A stretch of DNA of 64,000 nucleotides from NCBI GenBank assembly GCA_013396635.1, contig WBMW01005641.1:322895-386894 (forward strand). The letters run 5' to 3'. The DNA comes from Penelope pileata (taxonomy: Eukaryota; Chordata; Aves; Galliformes; Cracidae). Of this stretch, positions 1-14,500 are shown one piece after another. The number at the start of each line of letters is the position of its first letter. Position 1 is the stretch's first letter. The notes beneath the pieces are model-generated. The model was given only the letters and a program-made list of their open reading frames with translations, had not been told where the DNA came from and searched no databases. Made by a program: the position numbers and the translations under genes.

Positions 1-3000
1 AGAGGTTAAAATCCTTTAAAAAATAAAATAAATTCAGAAGCGTGAGCCAAAGCCTGCTTGTACTGGAGTATATCATCTTATACTGCTTATGAGAAGCCCT
101 ACCTCTAAACCAATGAATTACTCTATCAGTAGTGGTTGCACGTGAGTGCTTTTTTGGTATATTTTTAAAAACATTCTAGTTATAGAATTAAAAGAAAGAG
201 CAACAGAAAGAACGGGTTCATGGGTTGTTATATCCTTGTTCTCCCTGTACTTTTAAGGGCAGACAACAGTCGCTCTCAGGAGGGATTTCTGACTTTCCCG
301 AGTTATATGGTGGGGAGGATGGAGGACTGGGGCACCGGTCTGCAGTACTGAAGTTTCTCAAAGTGTTGTCCCCAGCAATACCACCTCCTAGCAAAAATTC
401 AGAAATTTAAGTCAAACTCAAAGCAAAATCCTAGCATTTTCACATGCGCACTGGTGTCCGCTTTGGAGGAGGGCTCTCATCCACCACCCCAGGACAAGCA
501 CGGAGACAGAGAACTCTAGGCTGGTAGGTGGGCTGAGGAGACAACACAGCTGACCAGACCCCAGCAGTGAGAGCTGCATTTCTTAGGGCACAGCACAGCC
601 CAAGCATGCGACTGCTCTGCAAATCGACCACAAGCAGGGGCTGCAGCTCCCACCTCAAAGCCTTTGCTGTTGACTCTGGGCGTTCTGCAGCTCTCCCACA
701 GCAGGCCTGTGGGCTGCGGGAGGGAGGTGGTCTCGCTGCTGCCAGCTCGCTATCAGCAAGTGCTGCAGCCCAAGCTCACCACAGACAGCTGTGCAATCGC
801 CAGGGTACAGCCACACGAAGGCGAGCGGCTTCCTGCCCTACAGGGCTGCTGTACCCCAGTGTGACCACACAGCCCCATAGACAACATGGCGGTGAGGGGG
901 GCAAGGTGGAGAACAATGCTGCTTCCACACACAGCCACTACGCCAGCCCTATAAGGCCAGAGTCCCCATTTCAGTGAAGCCTTACAGAACAGAGAGCAAC
1001 AACGAGGCAGAAAGCCTGCTTCGAGCACTGCTAGGAGACACCAAGTCACGGGCAACGCTGCTCCGCTTCCCCACCTGGTGACAAATGTCCTCTCACTGGT
1101 GCTGGTGACTGTCAGCTGTGGCATGGGGGGCCTCGGGCAGAGCGCAGAGGTGGACACAGTTGCTCTGTGCCAGCCCCAAGCGGCCTTGTGACACAGCTGA
1201 GCCCAGCGCAGAGGCAGGAAGCCAGCAGCCCAGTAGGCCACACAGAACTCCTCCATGCTGCCTGCCCCACTGCCTCACCACCATAGGCCCCATGAAACAA
1301 AAATCACACGGGCAGGACATGATTTGCCTTTCCCTGTCACATGTGTACCATCAGAGGCCTAGTGCTTCTGCATAAAGTATTAAACACAGAACTTGCATGG
1401 TAACACCATATCAAATGCCACCACATCCACCCATCACTGGATTCTCCTCTGAACGATCATCACCTTCCTGCAGCCATTCTGTTGGGTTTTTTAGGGAGCT
1501 GGGAGAAACACAGACTGCTTCCTAAACAGAAGCTACTGACAACAATACAGGACCACTGACTTAAAGGACAGGGCTTCACTTTCAGCCGTTTGAACACTTG
1601 GTCACAGGATATGCCCAGACACCCACATGTGGTAACTACTGACTGGTCTGTTGGCTTTGTATACGCAACGTGCCTGCCTGCACACACTTACACATGCAAT
1701 TGCAGGTAAAATAGGCTGAAAGTGGGACAGGGTCTCTGGTTCTGAGAGGACTTAGCACCTTTGACAAAAACACAAACAAACAAAAAACTTCGCCCTCTGA
1801 TTTCCATTCAACGAAGAGTAACAACAACAAACAACAGCTGGTTGTTTAGCAAAGGAATCCAAATTATTACCAATGAAACAAAAATCCTTCAACAGCCATA
1901 CACTGAGACATCATTCTAGTTATTGTGCTCTAAACACACAAGCTGCAGTGAGATGACGATAACAGCTCAAGTTTTAGGTCTCTTGTTAAGCACCCTCTGC
2001 AGGAAGTACTGTTTTCTATCTCCATGTTCTGGAGATGATCAAACATATTTTTCACCATCTTTGTTCACTCAATATAACTTGGCAGAACAACCAGGAAGCG
2101 GTGCCAGTTTTGCTGCTCATAGGGATAAAGAAATAAGTCACTGATGGGTGCCAAGCAGGTATGTTGGTGGCATTTCCGTCTGGAAACTGTCCAAGGGCTG
2201 CAGAGATAAGTTTCCTCAAAATAAAAACAACACTAACATAGCTGAGATTATCACTGATGGAATGTCCCTTGACAAGGAGACGGCAGGTGAATGTGAGGCT
2301 GCGAGCCTACGGACCAGCCAGCACACAGCTGAGATGGGGGTTTTGGCTGGAGAGAACCAGAACAGGCATCAGATGGAAACAGGGATAAACAAAGACCGGG
2401 CTCTTGGTCTTGAGAAGTCTTCCAAGGTATGGCATTCACCTGCAGTTTTAATTAACCTTATTAACAAATCTAAGCAGATTTATGAATCATTCATGGCTTT
2501 ACATTAAGCAGCAAAGTTTACATCACGGTCTGAGGTTCTCTGATCAAGGTGCTGTTGTTGGCCACCTAAGGCCTGCCAACCACACAGCTACAGCAGTAAA
2601 GCACAGTGCAACTTCAGGGAAATACATTCAATTGCACAATGGAGAACAGGGCCCTCAATATCCTATTAATTAATCCAATCTGAGGCACTGCGGACAACTA
2701 AGAACAGCAGCAACACTGAGAATCCATCTGCAAGTCCCAGGGATTTCCTCAATTACATATTTATTCTCCAGTATTCAGTGCCAGAAAATATTTAGTTCTT
2801 TGAAGGTTTTATTGTATAATCTTGAATTTCTGTGAAACTCTTCTCACTCAAGTCTCCATTAAACGCATCACTACTTCTACAGTATATTCCTACTACACAC
2901 AATTCACTTTGGTGCACTGCTCCTTTCTCCTTTTTACCCATAACCAGCAGCTTCTTTTTAAAACTAGGCCACTGCTGATGAGATTGCAAACCACTTCTGT

Positions 3001-6000
3001 ACGAGGCTTGCTTTTGAAGAGCCAAGTCCTGTCTTTTCAATTACAGTCAAAAGGTTTGTCATGGCAGGACAGCAAAAGGCAAGCTATTGAAGAAGTCAAG
3101 CTATTCATCGTGCTTGATCACTGCTAATGGGCAATATAAAATTGAGGGGAAAAAGGGATCTCAGAGTGCGATTAGATAAATATCTCGCTGTCTACAGCTT
3201 GAATGCAGGAAGCTAGGGTTCCACGATACAGAGATTCACATAAAGCAAAAAATCTGCAACGGCCTCAATGTGTGGGTACTTACTCCTTCCCTCACTTAGA
3301 TACTGAGCATTTTGGAGAAGATCTGTACTTAGTAGAAAGCCTTGCAATACCCCACACTCCACAGCTGGGTTTCATTTGCTGAATGCAGAGCGAACAGCTC
3401 TGTTCTGATCATCACTCGCTGATCTCAGCTCTACCTCCAGAGCTGCTGCAACATCACACTGGCAATAGCTAAAGCCCCGGATCTGGACGGTAGGGAACCT
3501 CTATAATCAAATAGGCCCACAGTGCTTGCTTTCACCCAGAGAAGCTCCTTACTCAGGCTGCTGTTCCCTTGTTGCAGGCCTTCAGCGCTTCTGCACCCCT
3601 TTGACAGGTAAAGCAAACGCGAGACGAGATGCATATACAAGATCATCGAACACTCTCCACCCTCTATACCCAAAGATGTCAAAGCCCCTGGGGGCTGGGG
3701 GAAACCTTACGCTATCAGTGTTACAGATAAGGAAAGCAATGTCTGGGGACAGCATACGCAGAGCTAGAAACAGTGCTTGTGGTCTTTGAAAGCCTTATGT
3801 AGCACACTGCAAAGCAGGCTCTCTGACGTGCAGAACTGCAAGGAAAGCTCTACAGTACCCATGAAAGCAACATGCATCTGACTTCAGCGGTGCAGACGTC
3901 AAGAAGAGCCACGTAACCACTCATTTTGTGCGAGAGAAGCTGCCCTTCTCCACACACTAGAATACATCATTCGTCTCTGTGGCTACAAAACCTTCCTCTA
4001 AGTGCATTACTGGGGGGAGGAGGGAGGAAAGAACACTACCACAAATGAAAAAACACCCTCACAGTATCACAATGCATTAACTTCTGTGCAAAACCCAATT
4101 ATCAGCAATATTTCTGAAAAAAAGTATAGTTTCAAACAAATCTCAGTGGCATGCCAGTCTTCGGAACTACAGATCTCATGATGGATATTCCCATTTAAAG
4201 CCTTAGCTGCACTACTGATCCTTTGTGAGGATATGCATAGGAGGGAATAATTACAGCAACTTTTGAAACCTGGATCCTGGCATGGGCTGTGACACCACAG
4301 AAAAGGCCACCATGCTCTGACCATTCTTCCCACGTTTTCAATTAATTTCAGTGACTTCTTCCCTCCTCACCTGGCAGTTTCTTAGCACTGAAACAATTAT
4401 GAATTACCTTTTATATCCAGCCAGTATTAATGCACATCTCCTTTCACATTCCATGTTGCAAGACGATCAGTAACGTGATTTGAGACACAAGGAATGAGAA
4501 CAGACTATAAAACACGGGTGGTATCTCACAGGAGAGAATCTACTTGAACTATGGGGAAAGATGGAGGAGAAGGTTAAAAGACTGCACAGTAACCCCTCTC
4601 CCATTCCCTGCCATAGCTCATTGGATTGTTTAACATCACTTGGCACAACACATCCCAGAACATCCTGTAAAAGCAGTAGCAACTTTTGGCCACTTAACCA
4701 ATCAGATATTTCCAAAGGTACAAAAAGGAGTGCCAAGGCATGCACTCCCCCAGCATTCCTGAAGGTATGATGCTCACTCATGGTGTCCAGAGGTTGCCAC
4801 TCACGTCGGTGCTCTAATCCCACGAGGTCCAGTGCTGGGAGTCATCACCAAGTCTTCATGCAGCATGAAGTATGTCGGTTAGGATCCAGAACACAGCTGA
4901 CAACACCCAGAAAGGACATGCCATTGCCAACGTTTGCTTTGCCAGGTTAGCACATGCCTATTTGTATAGTGGTTTTTCTTTACATGCTTGCTTTTCTGTT
5001 TTAGAGGGTTTTTTTTTTGTGGGGAATGTACAACTAAATATTTCTGTACAACAGCAGCTAAGAAAAAGGTGCACAGATGAGGTTCCTCATAGGGAAGGAT
5101 CAGCTTGTGTATTTGTACAGAAAGCATAAGGGGGGAAAAAAAAAGGTATTAAAATCCTGAGGCCAAGCACTACAGCAAGAGACAGACTGTCCAAGACCAG
5201 GCAATTTTTAGTCCCATCAAGTCTGTGATTACAGTTTTCCTCATCTACCTCATGGCAGAGATGATCTCACCATGCACTTGTGACCATACAGTCATAGCTG
5301 TGACTCCAGCAGTCGAGTCGAGACGGGAAGGAGCTGAATGGCACCAGCCTCCTCCAGGCCGCGGGGTGGGTGACGAGGTGCAGTATCACTGTGGGAAATG
5401 CTGACCCAGCCATCTGCCTCCATCTGAAGGAGGACGCACTTCTGGGTTTTGCGTGCGACTGCAAGCCGGCAGGCAGCACGTTAACATCAAGCAGCAGCAT
5501 GCTGTCACGTATTTCCCTTTTTTAATATTTGTTTTTGTCTTTTCAAAGCGTGGTTTAAAGTTGAGAAAGCATTTTGCAATGCAACCACGATGTACTTTGG
5601 ATTAAAGGAGATTAAAATTAAGAGAGGAGTGGGGAAGGGAAACCCAGAAAGGGTCCACAGAGGAAAGGGTCAGAACACAGCCTGAGCTGTCAATCAAAAT
5701 GCAAATTAATGTTGACCACACTCCCATCTGAAGCTCAACATCACCAAGATTTAACAAGGTCTGCAAAGCTGCAGACAAAAGTTCCCCTCTCTGAACTGAG
5801 CTTTTGCTGGGGATCGCTGTGAGTTCATGTACATGGCAAACCTGGCTAAGCAAAGAATAGCCCAAGGCTCTGTTACGGGACCATCCTATTTAGAACAATT
5901 GCCATCATGTTCCCTCCCTAATAGATGTTTTGTTTCTTTGTGAATGGAAGGCCTGGTATTTTACCTGTGCCACAGCCAGTGATGCATGTGCTTTACATTA

Positions 6001-9000
6001 TGTGCTTATAACTCCAGCCCACTAGCTAATATATATAAAAGTATAAATTCCTCTCTGGAGGAAAGTGCTTCCCCACCTGGGTGGCACTGCAAATACGGAC
6101 CTTATGCTCCTCTTCCCATTGAGGAAGAGCCCTTGCTGAGGGGGGACACCCTACCTTAATTACCAAAGCAAAATTTTATTCATTCCAGGAAAAGACACAT
6201 CAATTTTATTCTTACAACCTTAACCAGAGAGCTTTCAACAGCTGAGGACAGAAATTCCCCAGAGAGCAATTATCTTGATTCAAAATAAAATCAAATAACT
6301 TCCCTTCTTTAAGTTTTACTAAGCCCTGTAATACAAAGCCAGGAAAGCCAAACAGTTCCTCTTCTCTCTACAAGCAGCATGCCTGGTAACAGTCTTGGGG
6401 GGAAAGAAAATGAAGGATGCAGTCCTTCTAACACCTGCCATACAGCCAATGAAGTGAAGCATTCCCCAAAAAAGGGAAACAAAATACCTGGTGCTAGTCA
6501 GCTAAGATGCATGGTATCAAAGAGCCACAGATAGATCACAGAAGTGAAGAGCTAGATCCCTCCTGGGGAAATCCTTCACAAGCAGCGTTGGAGCTCCTGA
6601 GCTGACCCTTATCACGGCTGCATCATGAGTTTCAACTTTTAGAGACCTAAAGATTCCTCTTGCAATTGAGCAGCACCTGAAAGGCTTCTGGGACGTTACC
6701 ATACACAGTAACACAACGCACTAGAGTGGTTTCAGATATGGAGATATGAAGTCTGAACAAGTAATGACCCATTGGAAAATTCACAGCGAGAGATGGAAAG
6801 ATCTGGTGCTCTTTGAACACCTACACGTCCTGACTGCGGCTTCGAAGCGGCCACAACACTGTCTATTGTGAAGAGCACTGTTCCTGTGGAAACAGTCGAT
6901 TAATACATGTTAAGAGAAGGAATAAAAATAAATGCTATAGTTGTATAGATTCTGGCAACTGTCAACTGGGGATTATATATATATAGAGAGAGAGGTCCTG
7001 CTCTTATTGTTGTCAGTCAATGAAATTACCAAGCACAGATACAGACTATTTTTGTGCAGCTGAAGCGATTAAAAGAAAACACAGATTTCTCAATGTAAGC
7101 AGGCTGCTTTAGACAGCCTAGGAAATGAACCATAAAACTTATAATGAGAAAACATTGAGGATCCTTTATGTGGTCAAGGGGATTCTTTCAGAATCTTTCA
7201 GGAGTTGAGCACAGGGGCACCAAAGGTTGTTTAAAATCTGTAAGCCTTTGCCTTTTCTCACTTTATTTTCATGTCCCAAACAGGAAAAGGAGCTTCCAGT
7301 GTGTTACTGAAATAAGAAGTGATATTGCTTAAAAACTATGAGCACTGCATACCCATCTCTGAGGCAACTCTCTTTGCAGTAAGCTTATTTATATATAGAA
7401 ATTCACTGACCTTGTATTAATCATAAATAACCCTTTATCTGTGCAAAGGGAAATGACAAACATACAAGGATACACAGGGCACCTCCTGAGATCACTTCCA
7501 CAAAAGATAAAGCATGTGACAACTCAAATGATTGTTCCATCTTTGGGCAGAAAACTGCCCAGACCCTACAATTTTACTCTAGACAAAAGAGTAATTCTAA
7601 AATGAACTACCTGATGATTTTTCAGTGTAGTTTTAGTTCTCAACTCTACGGTTCTTCCAAAGTTCTTAACTCCAAGATTTTCACCCATCGAAGGAATAAC
7701 TGAAGAGAACACAACCAGCCAAAGGGATTTCTCCTAGATAGACACAGTGCTAAGTGAGAACTGAAATGCGTATGTGTCATGCCCTGCCTGCCGCCCGACA
7801 CACACACGTTTATGGGCACCTCTACACTACGAGCACTAACGCCCTGTGCTTCTGCAGGGGTGCAGCCAGGTTGCAGCAGCTGCCATTAAGAACTGCCAAA
7901 CAATTAACCAAGCTCTTAAGCAGACATGAAATAAAGGGAAAAGCCATCTTGGTATCAGGCTTTGATCAAAGGGAGATTACTGTCGCAGCCCCCCGTTTCC
8001 TCCGGACGTCAGCACCCTGCTGCACAGGCAGCAGAATGGACGCTGCTTTCACACGTCTCCAAAACCACAGCTCACAGCCCACTGCATCAACGTGCTCTGC
8101 TTTTGACTGGTGCTTTCTCCAGCATGCTGGGCTGCGACGTTGGGTAGGTGAGAAGCAGCGACATGAGCAGGAAGTGGTCCACCTCTCCTGGGGCACAAGA
8201 CGACAAAACTCCCCTCTGGGTACCCTCTTAAATCTGCTGCTCAGTATACAAGCTGCCAGAGCTCTCAAGTCACAAGCCTGCTGAAAAAGGGCTCCATCAC
8301 AACTGAATGCAAAACCCATTCCTAGTCGGGATGATTTTGTAAGTGTTCACCCAAATGCAAAGGGTTTCATCATTAGCTAGCAATGGATGTGTTTTGTCTA
8401 CGAGGGACTGAGAGCCATTCTGTATGTACAGCACAGTCTCCATTGTCGATGCTTCATTCCTGAGCCTGCCAGACACTCCAGAATTTGTTTGCTTTGTTTA
8501 AACGCTATCACTGCAAGACCACGACAAGCCCTAAGGATTTGGACGGCAGATATAGCACATAACCATAAATGCAGGGATCCCACTGTCCTTCAGGTAAAGC
8601 TGAAGATCTTAGCCTCAACCTCCACAGATCTGGGACTTCCAGGGGAAACCACATCTGTTTCTGGAGCCACACTGTCTGTTTCTTTTGTCTGCATTACATC
8701 CTTTTTTCTTCCCAGGGGAAAGGACAGGGTCCCCATCAGCCCAACTGGCTAGCATGGCTCTGCAACATGAGCACAGAGGACAGGGTACTCCCAGGCTCCC
8801 ACCAGAACTGTTTAGCAACAGTTTACAAGGGAAGGTAAAACATGTTTCTTCACAGAATCCAGAAGATGAGAGAACTTTCTGCTACCTTTATCAGCAAGAC
8901 AGGCTAAATGTTCCTTTAACTAATTATCTGAAAGTGTGGTCAGAATGAGTTACTATCATTAAGCATTGATGAGCTATTTTCATGAGGAAAGATGGTTTAC

Positions 9001-10038
9001 CCTACCCTAGGTGGGTTCCTACCCGGTTCTGCTCCAAACCATGAACAATACAAGCTTAGTTGCTTGTGCTGTAGCTGCTAAGCCACCACAATTGCATCTC
9101 ACTACATTAGGAAGACTTAACAAAACAGCATTTTTCTTAGCGTGGGTCTGTAAGCTATCATGAATCTCCTCCAGAAACAAGAGGCTGAAAATTCTAAGAA
9201 AGGAAACTGTGGGAAATGACCCTAAAATCAGCGACCATTAAGTCGTCCCTCTCACAAGCTGGTCCTGTGAGCTATTCTTTGGTGAATACACAAAGCTCCT
9301 ACATTACTTTACAACAGTAAAAAGAGGAAACAGATAACAAAGTGCTACATTTAGGGCTCAATCTTGCAAAATGATGACAATCAGCAACACTCCTACAAAG
9401 CCCTGCTAGGAGGTGGCTGATCACCCTACACATTTGACACCACTGTAGATTCTGTCCTAAATAGCGTGTTCCAACTTAGCAGCTTTGACAAGAAACCCCA
9501 CCACATATTTGGACCATGCAGGAGCATTTTCCTCACACGATTACATTTGCTTCCAGGCTTAGCAGCAAGCTGCCTTACAGAATAAATTCTCATTGAATAT
9601 ATTAATGTTAGATGCCTCGGTCTGTGAATGACCTAGATAATAAACTCATTGCACAGAAGCCAATTTCTTCCTCTTTCTCAGAGCTCCACGAGTACTCAAT
9701 GTGCTCAGTAAATAATGTATAACCTAGTCATCATAAATCCTTGTTGCATGCAGGAAGAAGGAAAGAAGCATGTCCAGTTCTTCCAATTACACTGGTGCAA
9801 AGCAGGCAGAGTAACTCCATTGATGCTATTGGGAATCACTGATGTAAACCTGGCAAGCAAAAGCAGAGGAAATCACCAGGTTCCTATTCTATGAAATCTC
9901 AGGAAAAAATGCAGGCAAACTTTTTGCAGAGTAACACTTTACAACAAATGAGAAAGGAGGAAGACGGCTTTCACTTCAATGTTATTTAGAATAGATGCCA
10001 GAAAGAAATGAGACACAGAGAAGAGCTTCACATGGAGC
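1..10038 (-). other. PRKCH: PRKCH intron 1 (distal part in window), non-coding
   Basis: This is downstream of the exon 1 donor on the minus strand. About 430-1300 and 7750-8290 are locally richer in GC and hold longer open frames with no recognisable domain, splice context or conserved motif, so I treat them as chance. A short AT/AG dinucleotide run lies at about 6973-6993. No exon 2 (expected to encode Val-Asp-Leu-Glu-Pro-Glu) was found. Apart from the palindromic relic at 9785-9855 no repeats are recognised. Confidence 0.7.
9785..9855. repeat. Palindromic relic of the same old repeat (PRKCH intron 1)
   Basis: The left arm ttacactggtgcaaagc followed by gagtaactccattg faces the right arm ctattgggaatcactgatg followed by taaacctgg, an imperfect inverted repeat. 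The layout is the same as at 55746-55829. Confidence 0.4.
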
Positions 10039-10209
10039 ACAGAATCACAGAATTGCAGGGGTTGGAAGGGACCTCAAGAGATCGAGTCCAACCCCCCTGC
10101 CAGAGCAGGTTCCCTACAGCAGGTTGCACAGGTAGGTGTCCAGGCGGGTCTTGAATATCTCCAGGGAAGGAGACTCCACAACCTCCCTGGGCAGCCTGTT
10201 CCAGTGAAC
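10039..10209 (-). repeat. CR1 LINE, 5'-truncated 3' end (PRKCH intron 1)
   Basis: Read on the minus strand this is a CR1 3' end. It codes for the last residues of the reverse-transcriptase ORF (HWNRLPREVVESPSLEIFKT, then LDTYLCNLL) and then runs through the ggtcccttccaacccc block into a cacagaatcacagaattg-type tail (as read on plus). The similarity stops just upstream of the HWNRLP codons, the usual 5' truncation. Same strand as PRKCH. Confidence 0.92.
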
Positions 10210-11520
10210 ACGACAGAGTCTCAGGGAAGGACAGAAACTGGGCCCAAATGCATGAAAGATTTCGCTCTCATCTCCAAATTTAAAGCATTTAAATCTAATG
10301 AAAAGTAAAGGATACAAGAAAGCATTCAGTGACTCACTCCCCAGATAGCACTGCTTAGATCAACCAACACACTTTTCCTCTTCTCCTCAGTTCTGGGCAA
10401 AAAGTAGCCAAGTTGTATGGCCTTGTTTACAAGGGAAATTAAATGCAGGACAAAGTAGAAATTCAGACAGGATGAGCCAGTCTTTTACCAGTCATTCTTG
10501 ATCTAGAAGACCATCCTTATTCTGAATAAATGCAGAACTGAATACACGTAATACAGAATGAGCATATTGACCGGTCTGGATGGAGAGAAGCCCTCTACGG
10601 AGATCAGCTCACACGTACACAAGCCAACTCCAACACTATCAAAGACAGCAGACTGTTGCAACTGTTCTGTCAGATAAAAGCTCTTTGGAGCACAGCCATC
10701 CCATGCTCATGTTTACTGTCCTAGTAAACCTGTCACCTGCCTTCCCATTCAGGCTGCAGAGCCAGCCTGCTCTGGGGACCTGACACAATCCCAAATGATC
10801 CTTCTGACAGCGCGGGTCTCTCAGTTCCATACCTACAGCACTCAGCACAGCTGTCACTGGTCCCTGGTTGAACCTACTATGGCCCCTGCAAAACTGAACG
10901 ACTGCAAATACTTTCTATCCAAAAGCAATAACAAGAGCTGCAAACTAAGACTGATTGCTACTGTAGGAGGTCTAAGACACAAAAGCAAGCGGAGATGTAT
11001 ATGAACAGTTTAATTTACAAGTGATATCTTGCTTACATGACAGAGCAAAATTAAATTTACTTCCGAGAGAAACACAAAGTACAGTACTAGGCCAAAATGG
11101 AGACTAATGACAAACCACCAAGAAGCAAACAAGGAACAAGCAAAGGAAAAACAAACCACAAAACAGGCCAGACAGAGAGCTAGAAATCAGAGGTGCTGTA
11201 GGAAGGGATGAGCTGCAATTTCAGACCAAATCGGACCAGCTGACAGTCAGAATCCTGCCTTTGAGGATGGCTGATGCTAAACACAAGAGAGAAAGGCAGA
11301 AAATAGTGTTTAAGTATGGAACTACCATCTCAAATCTGCAAACCCCTGGATGCACGCTGTCAGGTTGTCTGCCAGCAGAACACTTACTATTAGCTGTGAT
11401 GTCCTGCAACAGAATAGATGCACATCCTGTTGCTCACATCCTCTCCCTCACAGAGAGGTTACTGGTCTCCACTGATCGATCTGTCAAGTGATTTAGCACT
11501 GCCCATGACCAATGACTTTA

Positions 11521-11525
<5 letters not shown>

Positions 11526-11555
<30 letters not shown>
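11526..11555 (+). repeat. Poly(A) tract, 30 uninterrupted A
   Basis: This is the longest homopolymer in the window, within PRKCH intron 1. No AATAAA signal or recognisable retrocopy body lies directly before it, and CR1 elements do not use poly(A) tails, so its origin is open. Such runs vary in length between individuals and in sequencing. Confidence 0.9.
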
Positions 11556-11562
<7 letters not shown>

Positions 11563-14500
11563 AAGACACATAGCCCTCATGTCCTGTATGGACATATTTT
11601 CCTCCCCTTCCTCCCTTTGACAGAAACACATGTATTGCAAGAAATCAAAAATAAATAAATGGCCAAATTATGTCCACTGAAGTCTTTGCCAGCATTGTCC
11701 CGCCAGTTAAAAACAAAAACAAAAAAAACTCTCCCACCTCACAAACTGTTGTCAGTTACCACAGCTGCCCAACCTCTGTTTCTGTACCAGCACTCCATCT
11801 CCTATCTGTTCAACGGCAAGGAAACCTCCTGGAGAGCTGCCACTGTACCATTGATTCAAACACAATCAGCTACCTAATGAAACCTGATGCTTATGAAACT
11901 TGGCAGGTGTACGCCAAGAAAAAGTTTTTATGTAGTGTCATCCACAGGTTCACACTCCCCTCCCTTTTCTTCTGCCAACATTTTTTTTGCATTGGCAAAG
12001 CAGGTGGGTGGCTATAGCTGTGTACTTTTACTCTGGTATGAGCCGCAACAACCCAAAGGGCAGGTCCACGTGGTATAAAGGCATGCAGAAATGATTTGCA
12101 CGCAGTGTCAAAGAAGGACAGCAGAAATCTTGTCCCAGATGTGCCCCACATCTGTGGAGCCCTGCACAGGGGTGTCTAGGCTGGTCTTCACCTGGTTGTA
12201 AGGCTGCCCTCAGAGACACAACCTCTTTGCCACCCTGATCTGACATACACCCATCACAAAGATGGGCCATGGGCAACACCTGGCCATGGTGGATGCCTCG
12301 AGGGGTGCAGGCCTCTGCCAGGACATAAAACATGGTGGGCTAGAGAGTACAAGGTTCACCAGAGGCCTGAGCAGATGCAGGTCCCACAAAACAGCCACCA
12401 AAAGTGAACTGGTAGCTGCCAGGGTAACCCTTCTGCTTGCAGCCTGCCCCTGCCCCAACCGAGGGGCCTGAGGAGACAGCAAGGCAGGGAGCGGGCCCTC
12501 CGCCTTTGGCAGGCCTGAAGGCCAGGTCGGGCCTTTGCTTGGATGCCCCCGGCCTAGTGCAACACGGGCACCTGAAGCCTCACAAGGGCAGTGAAAAAGC
12601 AGTTCTTCCCATCACCTCGGGCCCAGCACAGGCACTCAGATTTTAACGTTATCACAACTACCCCGATACACTTGCTCTCACGCAGCATCGTGCTAACGTG
12701 ACTAAACTTGGCTTCTATCTGTTCATGGCACTGCCTTTAGAAACAGAGCAGGATGGTTTCCTCAGCAATTGACTTCTCTGAGTGATCAGAACACTTCATG
12801 ACATCAAAGAATAAGAAATGCCACTGGCATTGCAGAAATTTCAGTCATTTGTCTGGCTTACCTTAAGTGGTTTAGCAACATTAATTGGATGCTTCAGGAT
12901 GCACTTTGTTTTAGATGTACATTTGCTATCTTTGATATAATTAGAAAGCAAGCCTTTCCCTCATGACCAGCAGTAGCTCCTGGTACCAGCACAGCCGAGG
13001 GCATGGCTCAGGAGAGGAACAAGCACTGATGAGCTGTGGGGTGACCGCCCTCGGGACACCAGGCTGGGTTTGTTCCCCCAGGCTCCAGCCTGGTTCACTG
13101 AGTGGCCCCACAGATAGCACAGGGGTGGAATAAGCAATCAGAACAAAATTGCTCACCGTCTCCAGAACAGATGAAGTCTATAGTACGGCTTGACATATAT
13201 TAACTGTATGCCTAAATAGGCTGAGAAGTTGCAGGCAAGAAGGTGTGATGCTTGATCCAGAATCCCTTACAAAAGCTGCCAGCAACAATCCTGTTTGTCT
13301 TTTTTTTTTCCCCCATGGTTACATAAGAGGTCCCTGACTTCTTGATTGTATTAGCAAAGCACAATAGCTACAATCATCCCAAAACATCAAAGGAGCTTTA
13401 ACAGGCTGCAAAGGAAGGGTGGGAGTCTTACTCAGTTCAGTAAGGGATATGCTTTCATATTGAATTACACTGTAAACTAGTAGACTTTTTAATGGCATTT
13501 CAATAGCTTAAACTGTCCCCTTGATAATATTTTCTGCAGAGGTTTATTGCCTATAAGCTCAACATGGCTAGAAACCAAGTCATTACTCAGAAAATATTCA
13601 AAACAGAAAGCCTTGGATGACCTGGAAACACGTTTTAGCAAAAAGACCTGTGGTAAAAGCTAAAAACAAAAAGCAAGCAGATAGGCTGAGCTCCCCCATC
13701 AGTGCAAGCATCAGGGGCTGCACTGAGCAGAGCTAGGACCAAAGCTTCCTGTGGTGCTCAGCGTGTTCGTGCTGCCGCTCCAGCCTCACTCCTCCGCCTC
13801 CACAAGCAGCCCTGTGCCCTGTCACCAGCCACCAAAGGAGCATCTGAAAGCCTTGGGGGACTGCAGGAGGTGAAGCCAATCCCAGGCAGGAGCATGAGGC
13901 AGGGAGGCATGCTCCTCTCCTGTGACACAGCTGGCACTGCCAGAACCCTTCCCAACTCCAGCCATGGCAGCAACAGGCACCTGGCTGAAGGAAGGAGAGA
14001 ACTTCATATCCTGCTGCATCCAACACAAACTGAGGGCACAAACATCAGTCCCACAAACCCCTCCTGGCATCCCAGTTGCTCCAATCACTGGAAACTGGAT
14101 TTTACTATGGTTTGACCAAAACCTTTCCAGTCTCAGACTTCCTTAGGAGAAAAGAAACAAAACAATTTTCCAGCAAAATGCCTGCATTCTCCAAGGATGC
14201 TCACAGTCATCAGACAGGCCTTTTCCTGGGGAGGAGCCTGTAGATGAGAGACATACAGGACTAGTTCTTCTCAATCTCTGATGCTGAAACAGGGCAGTAA
14301 GCACACAGCCCATCACAACACAGTCAGCTTTATTCTTCCTCACCTGCCTTGATCGTTAGAGCTACTAGCAACAAAAGCCAAGATAATATAAATACCTGAC
14401 TTCTTCCTTCTTTATATTTTGCAATCTTTGTTTTAGGCTGCAAGGCACGCTCACGTAGCCCTGGTACACTGCAGCGGTGTTTTGAGGGGTTTGTTCACAC

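Noticed and set aside
753..1256. 167-codon open frame on the minus strand, with overlapping long frames on plus
   Set aside because: Several frames are open at once because the segment is locally GC-rich and stop-poor. No family motif was seen in any of them.
6973..6993. AT/AG dinucleotide run
   Set aside because: About 20 bp only, too short to matter beyond a small microsatellite.
7754..8284. Longest open frame in the window (176 codons, plus strand)
   Set aside because: No recognisable domain, mixed composition rich in Arg, Ser, Thr and Cys as expected by chance, no splice or promoter context, and it lies within PRKCH intron 1.
10114..10317. Open frame with HWNRLPRE that could be mistaken for a host gene
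   Set aside because: It is the C-terminal end of CR1 polymerase fused by chance to unique sequence upstream.
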